From contig CP031585.1 of assembly GCA_003217735.2 (NCBI GenBank), forward strand, positions 2,963,501 to 3,027,500: a stretch of DNA of 64,000 nt, given 5' to 3'. This document shows, piece by piece, positions 42,698 through 49,661 of the stretch. Under the pieces are notes generated by a model. It saw nothing but the letters and a program-made list of their open reading frames with translations. It had not been told where the DNA came from and made no database searches. Each line of letters begins with the position of its first letter. The first letter of the stretch is position 1. Source of the stretch: Marinibacterium anthonyi. Its GTDB lineage: Bacteria; Pseudomonadota; Alphaproteobacteria; Rhodobacterales; Rhodobacteraceae. Made by a program: the position numbers and the translations under genes.

Positions 42698-43197
42698 ACT
42701 ATCCAGGGACACTCGCCGCCATGGCGATCCTGCTGTCGTCGGGGGCCGCGACGGCCCAGGACGACGATGCCTTCGTCACCTTCAAGGTACTCAAACCCGA
42801 GGTGGCGCTGCAGCTGGCCGAGGCGGCGATGCTGCACTGCCAGGCGCAGGGCTACCAGGTCGGCGTGACCGTGGTGGACCGATTCGGCCTGCCCCAGGTG
42901 TTCCTGCGCGACCGGTATGCCGGCGCGCATGTCTACGAGACGTCGCGCCGCAAGGCCTGGACCGCCGTCAGCTTCCGAACCGGCACAAGTGATCTGGATT
43001 TGGCCACACAACCGGGAAAATCCTCCTTTGGGATCCGCCATTTGTCAGAGGCGCTTCCCTTGGGGGGCGGCCTTGTCATAGAGGGGGGCGGCACCATACT
43101 TGGTGGTATCGGCGTGTCAGGGGCCCCGGGCCCCGAGCTGGACGACGCCTGTGCGCAAGCCGGGATCGACGCCGTGGAGGATCAGATCGCCTTTTAG
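42694..43197 (+). CDS. GlcG/HbpS-like exported protein in the sox locus
   Basis: A 167-residue protein with a signal peptide (MAILLSSGAATAQDD) and a GlcG/HbpS fold: LAEAAMLHCQAQGYQVGVTVVD (about residues 41-62, in part), ETSRRKAWTAVSFRT (about 88) and the C-terminal glycine turns GGGLVIEGGG and IGVSGAPGPEL. HbpS-type proteins bind heme or cobalamin-like cofactors in other bacteria. Start is GTG 42694 behind GGGAGG, overlapping soxS. Its place between soxS and soxR suggests a periplasmic accessory or sensor for sulfur oxidation. Confidence 0.8.
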   Translation: MNYPGTLAAMAILLSSGAATAQDDDAFVTFKVLKPEVALQLAEAAMLHCQAQGYQVGVTVVDRFGLPQVFLRDRYAGAHVYETSRRKAWTAVSFRTGTSDLDLATQPGKSSFGIRHLSEALPLGGGLVIEGGGTILGGIGVSGAPGPELDDACAQAGIDAVEDQIAF

Positions 43198-43215
43198 GAT
43201 GCGGACAAGAAGAAC

Positions 43216-43572
43216 ATGGGACTGCCGGTTTTTACCGAGGATATCTCGGACGACGAAATGGATCAGATGATCTCGAGCGCCAAGAAGGCGTCGGAGTTCC
43301 TGAAGGCGATCAGCCATGAAAGCCGGCTGCTGATCCTGTGCCATCTGGTTTCGGGCGAAAAATCCGTGACCGAGCTGGAAAACCTGCTGTCGGCCCGCCA
43401 GGCGGCAGTGTCCCAGCAGCTGTCGCGCCTGCGGCTCGAAGGGCTGGTGACCCCCCGCCGCGATGGCAAGGCGATCTACTACAGCTTGACCGATGACCGG
43501 CCGAAGCAAATACTGGAAGTTGTCTACGACCTGTTCTGCAGGCGGGACGACCGGAGCGATCACAAGAGCTGA
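43216..43572 (+). CDS. soxR: SoxR, ArsR-family repressor with two conserved cysteines
   Basis: A 118-residue winged-helix repressor. ASEFLKAISHESRLLILCHL (about residues 25-44) is helix 1-2, the recognition helix is in SARQAAVSQQLSRLRLEGLV (about 58-77), and the wing is TPRRDGKAIYYSL. The cysteines are C42 and C108, matching the pair (C41/C107 in SqrR) that forms a tetrasulfide in SqrR/BigR regulators. It lies 18 bases after the GlcG-like gene and probably represses the sox operons until reactive sulfur appears. Confidence 0.92.
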   Translation: MGLPVFTEDISDDEMDQMISSAKKASEFLKAISHESRLLILCHLVSGEKSVTELENLLSARQAAVSQQLSRLRLEGLVTPRRDGKAIYYSLTDDRPKQILEVVYDLFCRRDDRSDHKS

Positions 43573-43608
43573 TCCATAGGCCCTCGCTCCGGTGGGAGGA
43601 GGGAAAAC

Positions 43609-44664
43609 ATGGACTTTGCGCTGAGTGATGCGCACCTTGCGGCCCTTGTGGGCGGTCTGGGCGGGGTCGTGCTTGGGCTGGCGGCCCGGTTGGGGCGGTT
43701 CTGCACCCTGGGTGCGATCGAAGACTACCTGTATGGCGACAACGATCACCGCCTGCGCATGTGGGGCGTGGCCATCGGCGTGGCGATGGTCACCACCTTC
43801 GCCCTGGCGGGACTGGGTCTGGTGGACCTGGAGGCCGCGCCCTACCTGGCGCGCGGCTGGAACCCGGCGGGTCATATCCTGGGCGGGCTGATGTTCGGCG
43901 TGGGCATGGCGATGGCCGGCAATTGCGGCTTTGGCGCGCTGGCGCGGCTGGGCGGCGGCGATCTGCGGTCGTTCGTCATCGTGCTGGTCATGGGCATATC
44001 GGCCTATGTCGTGATGTCCGGGCCGCTGGCCTTCCTGCGCGTCCGCATCTTCCCGCAAGACCTGTTCGCGGGGCCCGACCCGGCAGGCATCGCGCATTTC
44101 TTCGCCAGCCTCACCGGTCTTCCGGTCGCGGTCTGGGGCCTGCTGGCCGGCATCGGACTGCTGGTCCTGACGCTGCGCGCGCCCGACTTTCGCGCCGAAC
44201 GCAAGCTGATCGCATGGGGCGGGGCCGTGGGCCTGGCTGTCACCTTCGGCTGGGCCGGCAGCACCTGGCTGGCCGATATCAGTTTCGACGCGGTGCCGGT
44301 GCAAAGCTACACCTTCGCCGCGCCACTGGGGGAAAGCATCCTTTACGCCATGACATCGTCGGGCATACCGATCACCTTCGCCATCGGGGCCGTCGTGGGC
44401 GTCTGGGCCGGCGCGTTCCTGGGATCGCTGAGCCTGGGCCACTTCCGCTGGGAAGCCTGCGAGGACCCGCGCGAACTGCGCCGCCAGATCTTTGGCGCGA
44501 TGCTGATGGGGGCCGGTGCCGTGCTGGCCATGGGCTGCACCATCGGCCAGGGACTGTCGGCGATCTCGGTCCTGTCCTACGGGGCCCCGATCACCATGGT
44601 CTGCATCTTCCTGGGCGCAGCGGCCGGCCTGCGCACAATGATCGCGGGTTTCGACCCGGCCTGA
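43609..44664 (+). CDS. soxT: SoxT, YeeE/YedE-type thiosulfate transporter
   Basis: A 351-residue membrane protein with about nine to ten helices and two internally similar halves. Conserved cysteine motifs occur as LGRFCTLGAIEDYL (about residue 32), AGNCGFGALARLGGG (about 104) and AMGCTIGQGLSAIS (about 309), as in YeeE thiosulfate carriers. The start is behind GGGAGGAGGG. In Paracoccus SoxT influences SoxR-dependent induction. It ends the plus-strand sox block and is followed by a hairpin. Confidence 0.9.
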   Translation: MDFALSDAHLAALVGGLGGVVLGLAARLGRFCTLGAIEDYLYGDNDHRLRMWGVAIGVAMVTTFALAGLGLVDLEAAPYLARGWNPAGHILGGLMFGVGMAMAGNCGFGALARLGGGDLRSFVIVLVMGISAYVVMSGPLAFLRVRIFPQDLFAGPDPAGIAHFFASLTGLPVAVWGLLAGIGLLVLTLRAPDFRAERKLIAWGGAVGLAVTFGWAGSTWLADISFDAVPVQSYTFAAPLGESILYAMTSSGIPITFAIGAVVGVWAGAFLGSLSLGHFRWEACEDPRELRRQIFGAMLMGAGAVLAMGCTIGQGLSAISVLSYGAPITMVCIFLGAAAGLRTMIAGFDPA

Positions 44665-44677
44665 GACGGGGCCTAAG

Positions 44678-44711
44678 GCGGGGGGCATGCCCGCTTTGGC
44701 ATGTCCCCCGC
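44678..44711 (+). terminator. Hairpin after soxT
   Basis: Arms 44678-44689 and 44700-44711 form a 12-bp stem with one G-T pair and a 10-base loop, 14 bases after the stop codon. No long T-run follows. Confidence 0.55.
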
Positions 44712-44782
44712 CCGATTTCCGATTTGAGCCGCCCGGCCCCACGCGCTAAGCCTTGTCGCAAGGACAAAAACGGGGGGATACC

Positions 44783-44857
44783 ATGCGCATCATCGTCACC
44801 AATCTGCCGGGCCGCAAACCGGCGGCATCGCACGCCATAGGTGGGGGCCTGTCATGA
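44783..44857 (+). CDS. Possible 24-codon leader ORF upstream of the SMP-30 gene
   Basis: An ATG at 44783 behind GGGGGAT opens 24 codons beginning MRIIVTNLPGRK and ending with TGA, whose A and T overlap the ATG of the SMP-30 gene (ATGA, 44854-44857). The peptide has no recognised family. It could be a coupling leader peptide, the remnant of a larger gene, or chance. Confidence 0.3.
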   Translation: MRIIVTNLPGRKPAASHAIGGGLS

Positions 44858-45711
44858 CCACGGCCCGCGTCTGCGATCCCCGCGTCTGCGACCTGGGCGA
44901 AGGCCCGTTCTGGCACCCCTTGCGCCAGCAGCTCTTCTGGTTCGACATCACCGGCCACCTGCTGCGGTCCGTCGAAGACGGCCAGCCCCGTGACTGGCCG
45001 ATGGGCGAATGCGCCTCGGCCGCGGGCTGGATCGACCGCGACACGCTGCTGATCGCGACAGAAACGGGGCTGTACCGCTTCGACCTGACCACCGGCGAAC
45101 GCGCGCTGGTGCAACCGCTTGAGGCCGACAACCCGGTCACCCGGTCCAACGACGGACGGACGGATCCGCAGGGCGGATTCTGGATCGGGACCATGGGCAA
45201 GAAGGCCGAACCGCAGGCCGGGGCGATCTATCGCTACTACCGGGGCGAATTGCGGCTGCTGCAGGACAAGATCTCGATCCCGAATTCGATCTGCTTCTCG
45301 CCGGATGGCACCACGGTCTACTGGACCGACACGCCGACCCAGATCATCCTGAAACAGCACCTGGACGGCGACGGCTGGCCGGTGACGGAGCCGGAGGTCT
45401 TTGTCGATCTGCGCGCCGACGATTTCCGCCCCGACGGGTCGGTGACCGATTCCGAGGGCGCGCTGTGGTCGGCGCAATGGGGTTCGGCCCGGGTGGCGCG
45501 CTACCTGCCCGACGGCACGTTCGACCGTGCGCTTTCGGTCGGTGGCCGGCACAGCAGCTGCCCGGTCTTCGGCGGGCCGGACCTGGACCGGATGTTCGTC
45601 ACCACCGCCTGCCAGGGCATCGCGTCGCCCGATGCGGCGCAGGGTCTTCTGTACGAAGTCGACCCCGGCGTGCGCGGCTGGCCGGATGCCCCTGTCCTTA
45701 TGGATAGCTGA
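44854..45711 (+). CDS. SMP-30/gluconolactonase/LRE family lactonase
   Basis: A 285-residue six-bladed propeller. The metal Glu is in DLGEGPFWH (about residues 13-21), the Asn in RSNDGRTDPQGGFWIGTMG (about 99), another Asn in SIPNSICFSPDG (about 145), and the Asp in DSEGALWSAQWGS (about 194). Members hydrolyse sugar lactones. The IclR gene that follows suggests a small sugar-acid pathway, though no dehydrogenase or transporter for it is in the window. Confidence 0.88.
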   Translation: MTTARVCDPRVCDLGEGPFWHPLRQQLFWFDITGHLLRSVEDGQPRDWPMGECASAAGWIDRDTLLIATETGLYRFDLTTGERALVQPLEADNPVTRSNDGRTDPQGGFWIGTMGKKAEPQAGAIYRYYRGELRLLQDKISIPNSICFSPDGTTVYWTDTPTQIILKQHLDGDGWPVTEPEVFVDLRADDFRPDGSVTDSEGALWSAQWGSARVARYLPDGTFDRALSVGGRHSSCPVFGGPDLDRMFVTTACQGIASPDAAQGLLYEVDPGVRGWPDAPVLMDS

Positions 45712-45745
45712 CCGCGCCCGAAAGATCACGATGATGTCACATTTT

Positions 45746-45762
45746 CCCCGATGACATCGGGG
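45746..45762 (+). terminator. Short hairpin after the SMP-30 gene
   Basis: CCCCGAT-GAC-ATCGGGG, a perfect 7-bp stem 34 bases after the stop codon. No T-tract follows; it may instead be part of the IclR promoter region. Confidence 0.4.
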
Positions 45763-45834
45763 GCTCGGCGCACATAGAACGTCCTTCATATTCGGCCTCC
45801 GTCACTCCGGCGCGCCGGCCTCGGGACGACTGGA

Positions 45835-46659
45835 ATGAGAAAACGCAAGCTGTCGGCGGATGTCGCAGGCGATGGGGATCCGCAATGTCAGGACAGGCAG
45901 TTCGTCACCGCGCTGGATCGCGGGCTGGATATCCTGCGGGCCTTCCGGCCTGACGACCATTCGGGCCTGGGCAACCGGGAACTGGCTGAACGGACCGGCA
46001 TGCCCAATTCCACCCTGTCGCGGCTGACCTACACGCTGCTGCAATCGGGCTACCTGATCTATGACCGCGCCACCGGGCGCTACCGCATGGGCGTGCCGGT
46101 TCTGAGCCTTGGCTATGCCTGCCTGAGCGGCCAGCCGATCCACGCCATGGCCCAGGGCTTCATGCAGCAACTGGCCGATGCCTGCGGCGAAGGCGTCCAG
46201 GTCGCGCTTGGCGGGCGGGTCGGGTACACGATGATCTACCTCGCCAGCGCCCGGTCGCGCAGCGTGATCTCGCTGCAGCTCGACGTCGGGTCGCGCATTT
46301 CCCTGGCCCGCAGCGCGCTTGGCCGGGCCTATGTCGCGGGGTGCGAGATCGCCGAACGCGACGCGCTGCTGAACGACATCCGCGCCCACTTTGCCCCCGA
46401 CGCGGCGCTGCGCCGGGAAATGGACCTGCGCCGCGCCATGGAACAGATCGCCACCCAAGGGTTCTGCACCAGCTACGGCGACTGGCAGCCCGGCGTGAAT
46501 GCCGTGGGTGTGCCGTTCCGGTCGACCCGGGGCGGCGCGCAACAGCTGGCCTTTGCCCTTGGCGGACCGGCCAGCCACGTCACGCCCGCGCAGTTGCAGG
46601 ACGACTTCGGCCCCCGGCTGGTGGCGCTGGTCGACACGCTGCGCCAGGGCACGCTCTGA
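45835..46659 (+). CDS. IclR-family transcriptional regulator
   Basis: A 274-residue regulator. The winged helix-turn-helix lies at about residues 25-85 (TALDRGLDILRAF, then LAERTGMPNSTLSRLTYTLL). The IclR effector domain covers about 95-270, including QVALGGRVGYTMIYLA, RISLARSALGRAYVAG and GVNAVGVPFRS. The protein has an extra N-terminal segment rich in charged residues. It follows the SMP-30 gene and precedes a quinone oxidoreductase gene; either could be a target. Confidence 0.87.
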   Translation: MRKRKLSADVAGDGDPQCQDRQFVTALDRGLDILRAFRPDDHSGLGNRELAERTGMPNSTLSRLTYTLLQSGYLIYDRATGRYRMGVPVLSLGYACLSGQPIHAMAQGFMQQLADACGEGVQVALGGRVGYTMIYLASARSRSVISLQLDVGSRISLARSALGRAYVAGCEIAERDALLNDIRAHFAPDAALRREMDLRRAMEQIATQGFCTSYGDWQPGVNAVGVPFRSTRGGAQQLAFALGGPASHVTPAQLQDDFGPRLVALVDTLRQGTL

Positions 46660-46806
46660 CACCGCCTGTCAAACGGGCAAATCCCGGCGATCCACCGCTT
46701 TCCAGAGGCCGCGCGCCTGCGCGCCCTCGTCACTGCCGCGCGCGGCGTTAGCCTGTCGCGATCCGGCGCACCGCCGGGGACGACAAGACGACAGGAGTAT
46801 GCGCGG

Positions 46807-47787
46807 ATGAAAGCGGTTCTTTTCCTCACTTCGGACGGCACGCCGGGCTCGACCATCATCGAAGACCGCCCGACCCCCGACCCGGGCCCCGGCGAGGTGG
46901 CGATCGACGTCATCTACGCCGGTCTGAACTTTGCCGACCTGATGATGCGCACCGGCATCTACCCCCATCCCAAGGGGTATCCGATGGTTCCGGGGATCGA
47001 GGCGTCTGGCACTGTCCGGGCGGTGGGCGCCGGCGTGACGCGGTATGCCCCGGGCGACCGCGTGGCCGCCTTCGTCTCCGAGGCAGGCGCCTTTGCCGAG
47101 GTCTGCGTGGTGCCCGAGGACTGGCTGATGCCCCTGCCCGACGACCTGACGCTCGAGGTCGGCGCGGCCTATCCGATCCAGGCCCTGACCGCCTGGAACC
47201 TTCTGCACGGCGTGGCCGACACGAAAGCGGGCGAGACCGTGCTGATCCATGCCATCGGCGGCGGCGTGGGGCTGTACCTGACCCAATTCGCCAAGCTGGC
47301 CGGAGCGACGGTGATCGGGACCGTCGGCACCAGGGGCAAGGAGGTCCGCGCGCTGGAATATGGCGCCGACATCGTGGTGAACCGGGACGAGACCGACTTC
47401 GTGCGGGTCGCGATGGAGGCGACGGACGGGCGCGGCGTGGACAAGGTGATCGACAGCACCGGCGCGTCGATCCTGGACCGCAGCTTTGACGCGATCCGCC
47501 CCCTGGGCCACGTGGTGAGCTACGGCGAGGCCGAGGGCAAGCCCTGGGACAACCTGTGGGAACGGCTGGTGCGCAAGTCGCTGACCTTTACGCGGATGCA
47601 CCTGGGCCATTTCGACCGCAGCACGGAAGCCTGGAGGAAAAGCGTCGACGAGGTGGTCGGCGCGATCCGGTCGGGCGCCGTGAAGGTCCCGGTCGAGGGG
47701 ATCTACCCGATGGAGGAGGTCGACGCGATGTTCGCGGCCCTTGCCTCGCGCCAGACCGCTGGCAAGCTGTTGATGAAGATCGGGTGA
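46807..47787 (+). CDS. NADPH:quinone oxidoreductase-like MDR protein
   Basis: A 326-residue zinc-free medium-chain reductase. YAGLNFADLMMRTGIYP (about residues 34-50) is the QOR substrate motif, and the nucleotide-binding turn is AIGGGVGLYLTQFAKLAGA (about 149). DKVIDSTGASILDRS and the C-terminal ASRQTAGKLLMKIG complete the fold. It reduces quinones or enones with NADPH. It stands alone with its own ribosome binding site (ACAGGAG) and ends in a palindrome-rich spacer. Confidence 0.88.
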   Translation: MKAVLFLTSDGTPGSTIIEDRPTPDPGPGEVAIDVIYAGLNFADLMMRTGIYPHPKGYPMVPGIEASGTVRAVGAGVTRYAPGDRVAAFVSEAGAFAEVCVVPEDWLMPLPDDLTLEVGAAYPIQALTAWNLLHGVADTKAGETVLIHAIGGGVGLYLTQFAKLAGATVIGTVGTRGKEVRALEYGADIVVNRDETDFVRVAMEATDGRGVDKVIDSTGASILDRSFDAIRPLGHVVSYGEAEGKPWDNLWERLVRKSLTFTRMHLGHFDRSTEAWRKSVDEVVGAIRSGAVKVPVEGIYPMEEVDAMFAALASRQTAGKLLMKIG

Positions 47788-47792
47788 GCGGC

Positions 47793-47895
47793 GCATTTTC
47801 CGAGTCTCAGAAAATGCCCCCCGCCCCACCGTCTGGACCCGGCGAAGATCTGGGCCTTCGCCGGGCCGGTGCGATTTTCTGCCTTGGCAGAAAAT
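47793..47895. repeat. Three palindromes between convergent genes
   Basis: Stem 1: GCATTTTC (47793-47800) with GAAAATGC (47810-47817). Stem 2: CCCGGCGAAG (47838-47847) with CTTCGCCGGG (47856-47865), perfect 10 bp. Stem 3: ATTTTCTGCC (47874-47883) with GGCAGAAAAT (47886-47895), a 22-base near-continuous palindrome. Stems 1 and 3 share the ATTTTC/GAAAAT ends. They probably act as a two-way terminator. Confidence 0.7.
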
Positions 47896-47897
47896 GC

Positions 47898-49661
47898 TCA
47901 GCCCCCGCGCGCCGCGCGTTCGGAATGCGTCGCTCCGGCATCCACCGCGCCACCCGCGATGATCACACCGAAATCCGCGCGCGCGGTATCGAGCGACAGC
48001 AGATCGTCCAGCACATCCTCCAGCACCGCCTTGGGATCACGTTTCAACGGATCGCCATAGCCTCCGCCGCACGGCCCCTGCGCCACCAGCGCATCGCCCG
48101 CCTTCACCCGGTGATAAGGCAGCTTCGACGGCAGCGCCTTGTCCTCGCCTTCCACCGGATCCAGCGTCAGAACGGCCACGTGACCATCGGCCCCGCCATC
48201 GAAGCCCCAGGGCTTGAACCGGTGCCCTTCGCCCTCGATGGAAATGCCGGCATCTTCCAGGAACCGGAACACCCGCGTCGCCCCCAGCCCGCCGCGGTTT
48301 TCACCGGCGGCCATCCGATCCTCGCGCAGTTCGTAGGCCTCGACCCGGATCGGGATATGGCTTTCGATATCCTCGATCGGGTTGTTGCGCGTGTTGGCGT
48401 ACAGCGTGTCGACCGCGTCCATCCCGTCCTTGTCATGTCGGCCGCCATAGGCGCCTTCCATGATCTCCATGTGGACCCAGTGCTGGCCTTCCTTCATGCC
48501 CGAAATCGCCACGACGCGCAGGTTGCCGATACCGGCGCTGACCTTGTCGGGCACCACCTGGGCCAGGGCCCGCATGACCGTGTCGGCCAGCTGGTTGCCC
48601 GGGCAGAACCGCGCGATGACCGGCGCCGGGAAGGTCGGGTTGGCCAGCGTGCCCTTCGGCGCCACGATCTCGATCGGTCGGGTCAGGCCCGCGTTCTGCG
48701 GGATCTCTCCGTACACGTCGCTGTCCAGAAGGATCGACCGGATCGTCAGCCAGATCGCGCAATCGACGGTGCCCACCAGCGGCATGTTGATCGGCTTGTC
48801 GTCCACCTGCGGGGCGGTGCCGGTCAGGTCCACGATCAGCCGATCGCCACGCACCTTCACCGTCGCCACGATGGGCAGCTCGCGCTTGGTCGGATCGGGA
48901 TGGTCCAGGTAGCCATCGATCTTGGTCTCGGCCGTGTAATCGCCATCCGGAATGTCCAAGATCGCCGCCCGCATGAGGCGTTCGGAGTAATCCATCAGGT
49001 CCTCGAACGCGGCGACAACGGTGTCGTGCCCATAGCTGTCCACCAGCGCGACGAACCGCGCGGCACCGATGCGGCCGGCCTCGATCTGCGCCTCCATATC
49101 GCCCACGACCATGTCGGCGGCGCGGATGTTGGCGCGCAGGATGTGCCAGACGGCATCCACCCGCTTGCCTTCGTCAAAGACCTTGATCGCCTTGAACTGC
49201 AGCCCCTCGGCATAGGTATCCACCGCATCGACGATCCCGCAGGACCCGGGCGTCAGCGCGCCGATATCCAAGTGGTGTGCCGTGGTCGCCGACCAGCCGA
49301 TCAGGTCGCCTTCGTGAAAGACCGGGATGCAGAAGGCCACGTCGGGCCCGTGGGATGCCCCGCCATAGGGATCGTTGTGCATGATCACGTCGCCGGGGCG
49401 CACCACCTCCCCGCGGGCCTTCATGACCTTGAGAATGTTCGCGATGTACCCCGGGATCGGCCCCGATTGCAGCGGCGTCGACATCTTGCATTCGCACATC
49501 TGCCGGCCTTCGGCATCGGTCAGCGCGGCACCGAAATCTTCGGATTCCCGAATGATCGAGGAATAGGACATGCGCATCAGCTTGTGCCCCATCTCGACCG
49601 CTATGTTTTCCAGCGCGCCCTGGATGACGGCGGCTGTGACAGGATCTACAGATTTTGTCAT
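47898..49661 (-). CDS. hyuB: HyuB, hydantoinase B/oxoprolinase family subunit
   Basis: A 587-residue protein of the HyuB family. The N-terminal DPVTAAVIQGALENIAVEMG and RMSYSSIIRESEDFGAAL, then DVIMHNDPYGGASHGPD (about residue 91) with its His/Asp cluster, match the metal-binding subunit of ATP-dependent N-methylhydantoinases, 5-oxoprolinases and acetone/acetophenone carboxylases. The C-terminal GFDGGADGH and GYGDPLKRDP are also typical. Its start overlaps hyuA by four bases. Context with racemase and carbamoylase favours cyclic amide hydrolysis. Confidence 0.9.
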   Translation of the reverse strand: MTKSVDPVTAAVIQGALENIAVEMGHKLMRMSYSSIIRESEDFGAALTDAEGRQMCECKMSTPLQSGPIPGYIANILKVMKARGEVVRPGDVIMHNDPYGGASHGPDVAFCIPVFHEGDLIGWSATTAHHLDIGALTPGSCGIVDAVDTYAEGLQFKAIKVFDEGKRVDAVWHILRANIRAADMVVGDMEAQIEAGRIGAARFVALVDSYGHDTVVAAFEDLMDYSERLMRAAILDIPDGDYTAETKIDGYLDHPDPTKRELPIVATVKVRGDRLIVDLTGTAPQVDDKPINMPLVGTVDCAIWLTIRSILLDSDVYGEIPQNAGLTRPIEIVAPKGTLANPTFPAPVIARFCPGNQLADTVMRALAQVVPDKVSAGIGNLRVVAISGMKEGQHWVHMEIMEGAYGGRHDKDGMDAVDTLYANTRNNPIEDIESHIPIRVEAYELREDRMAAGENRGGLGATRVFRFLEDAGISIEGEGHRFKPWGFDGGADGHVAVLTLDPVEGEDKALPSKLPYHRVKAGDALVAQGPCGGGYGDPLKRDPKAVLEDVLDDLLSLDTARADFGVIIAGGAVDAGATHSERAARGG

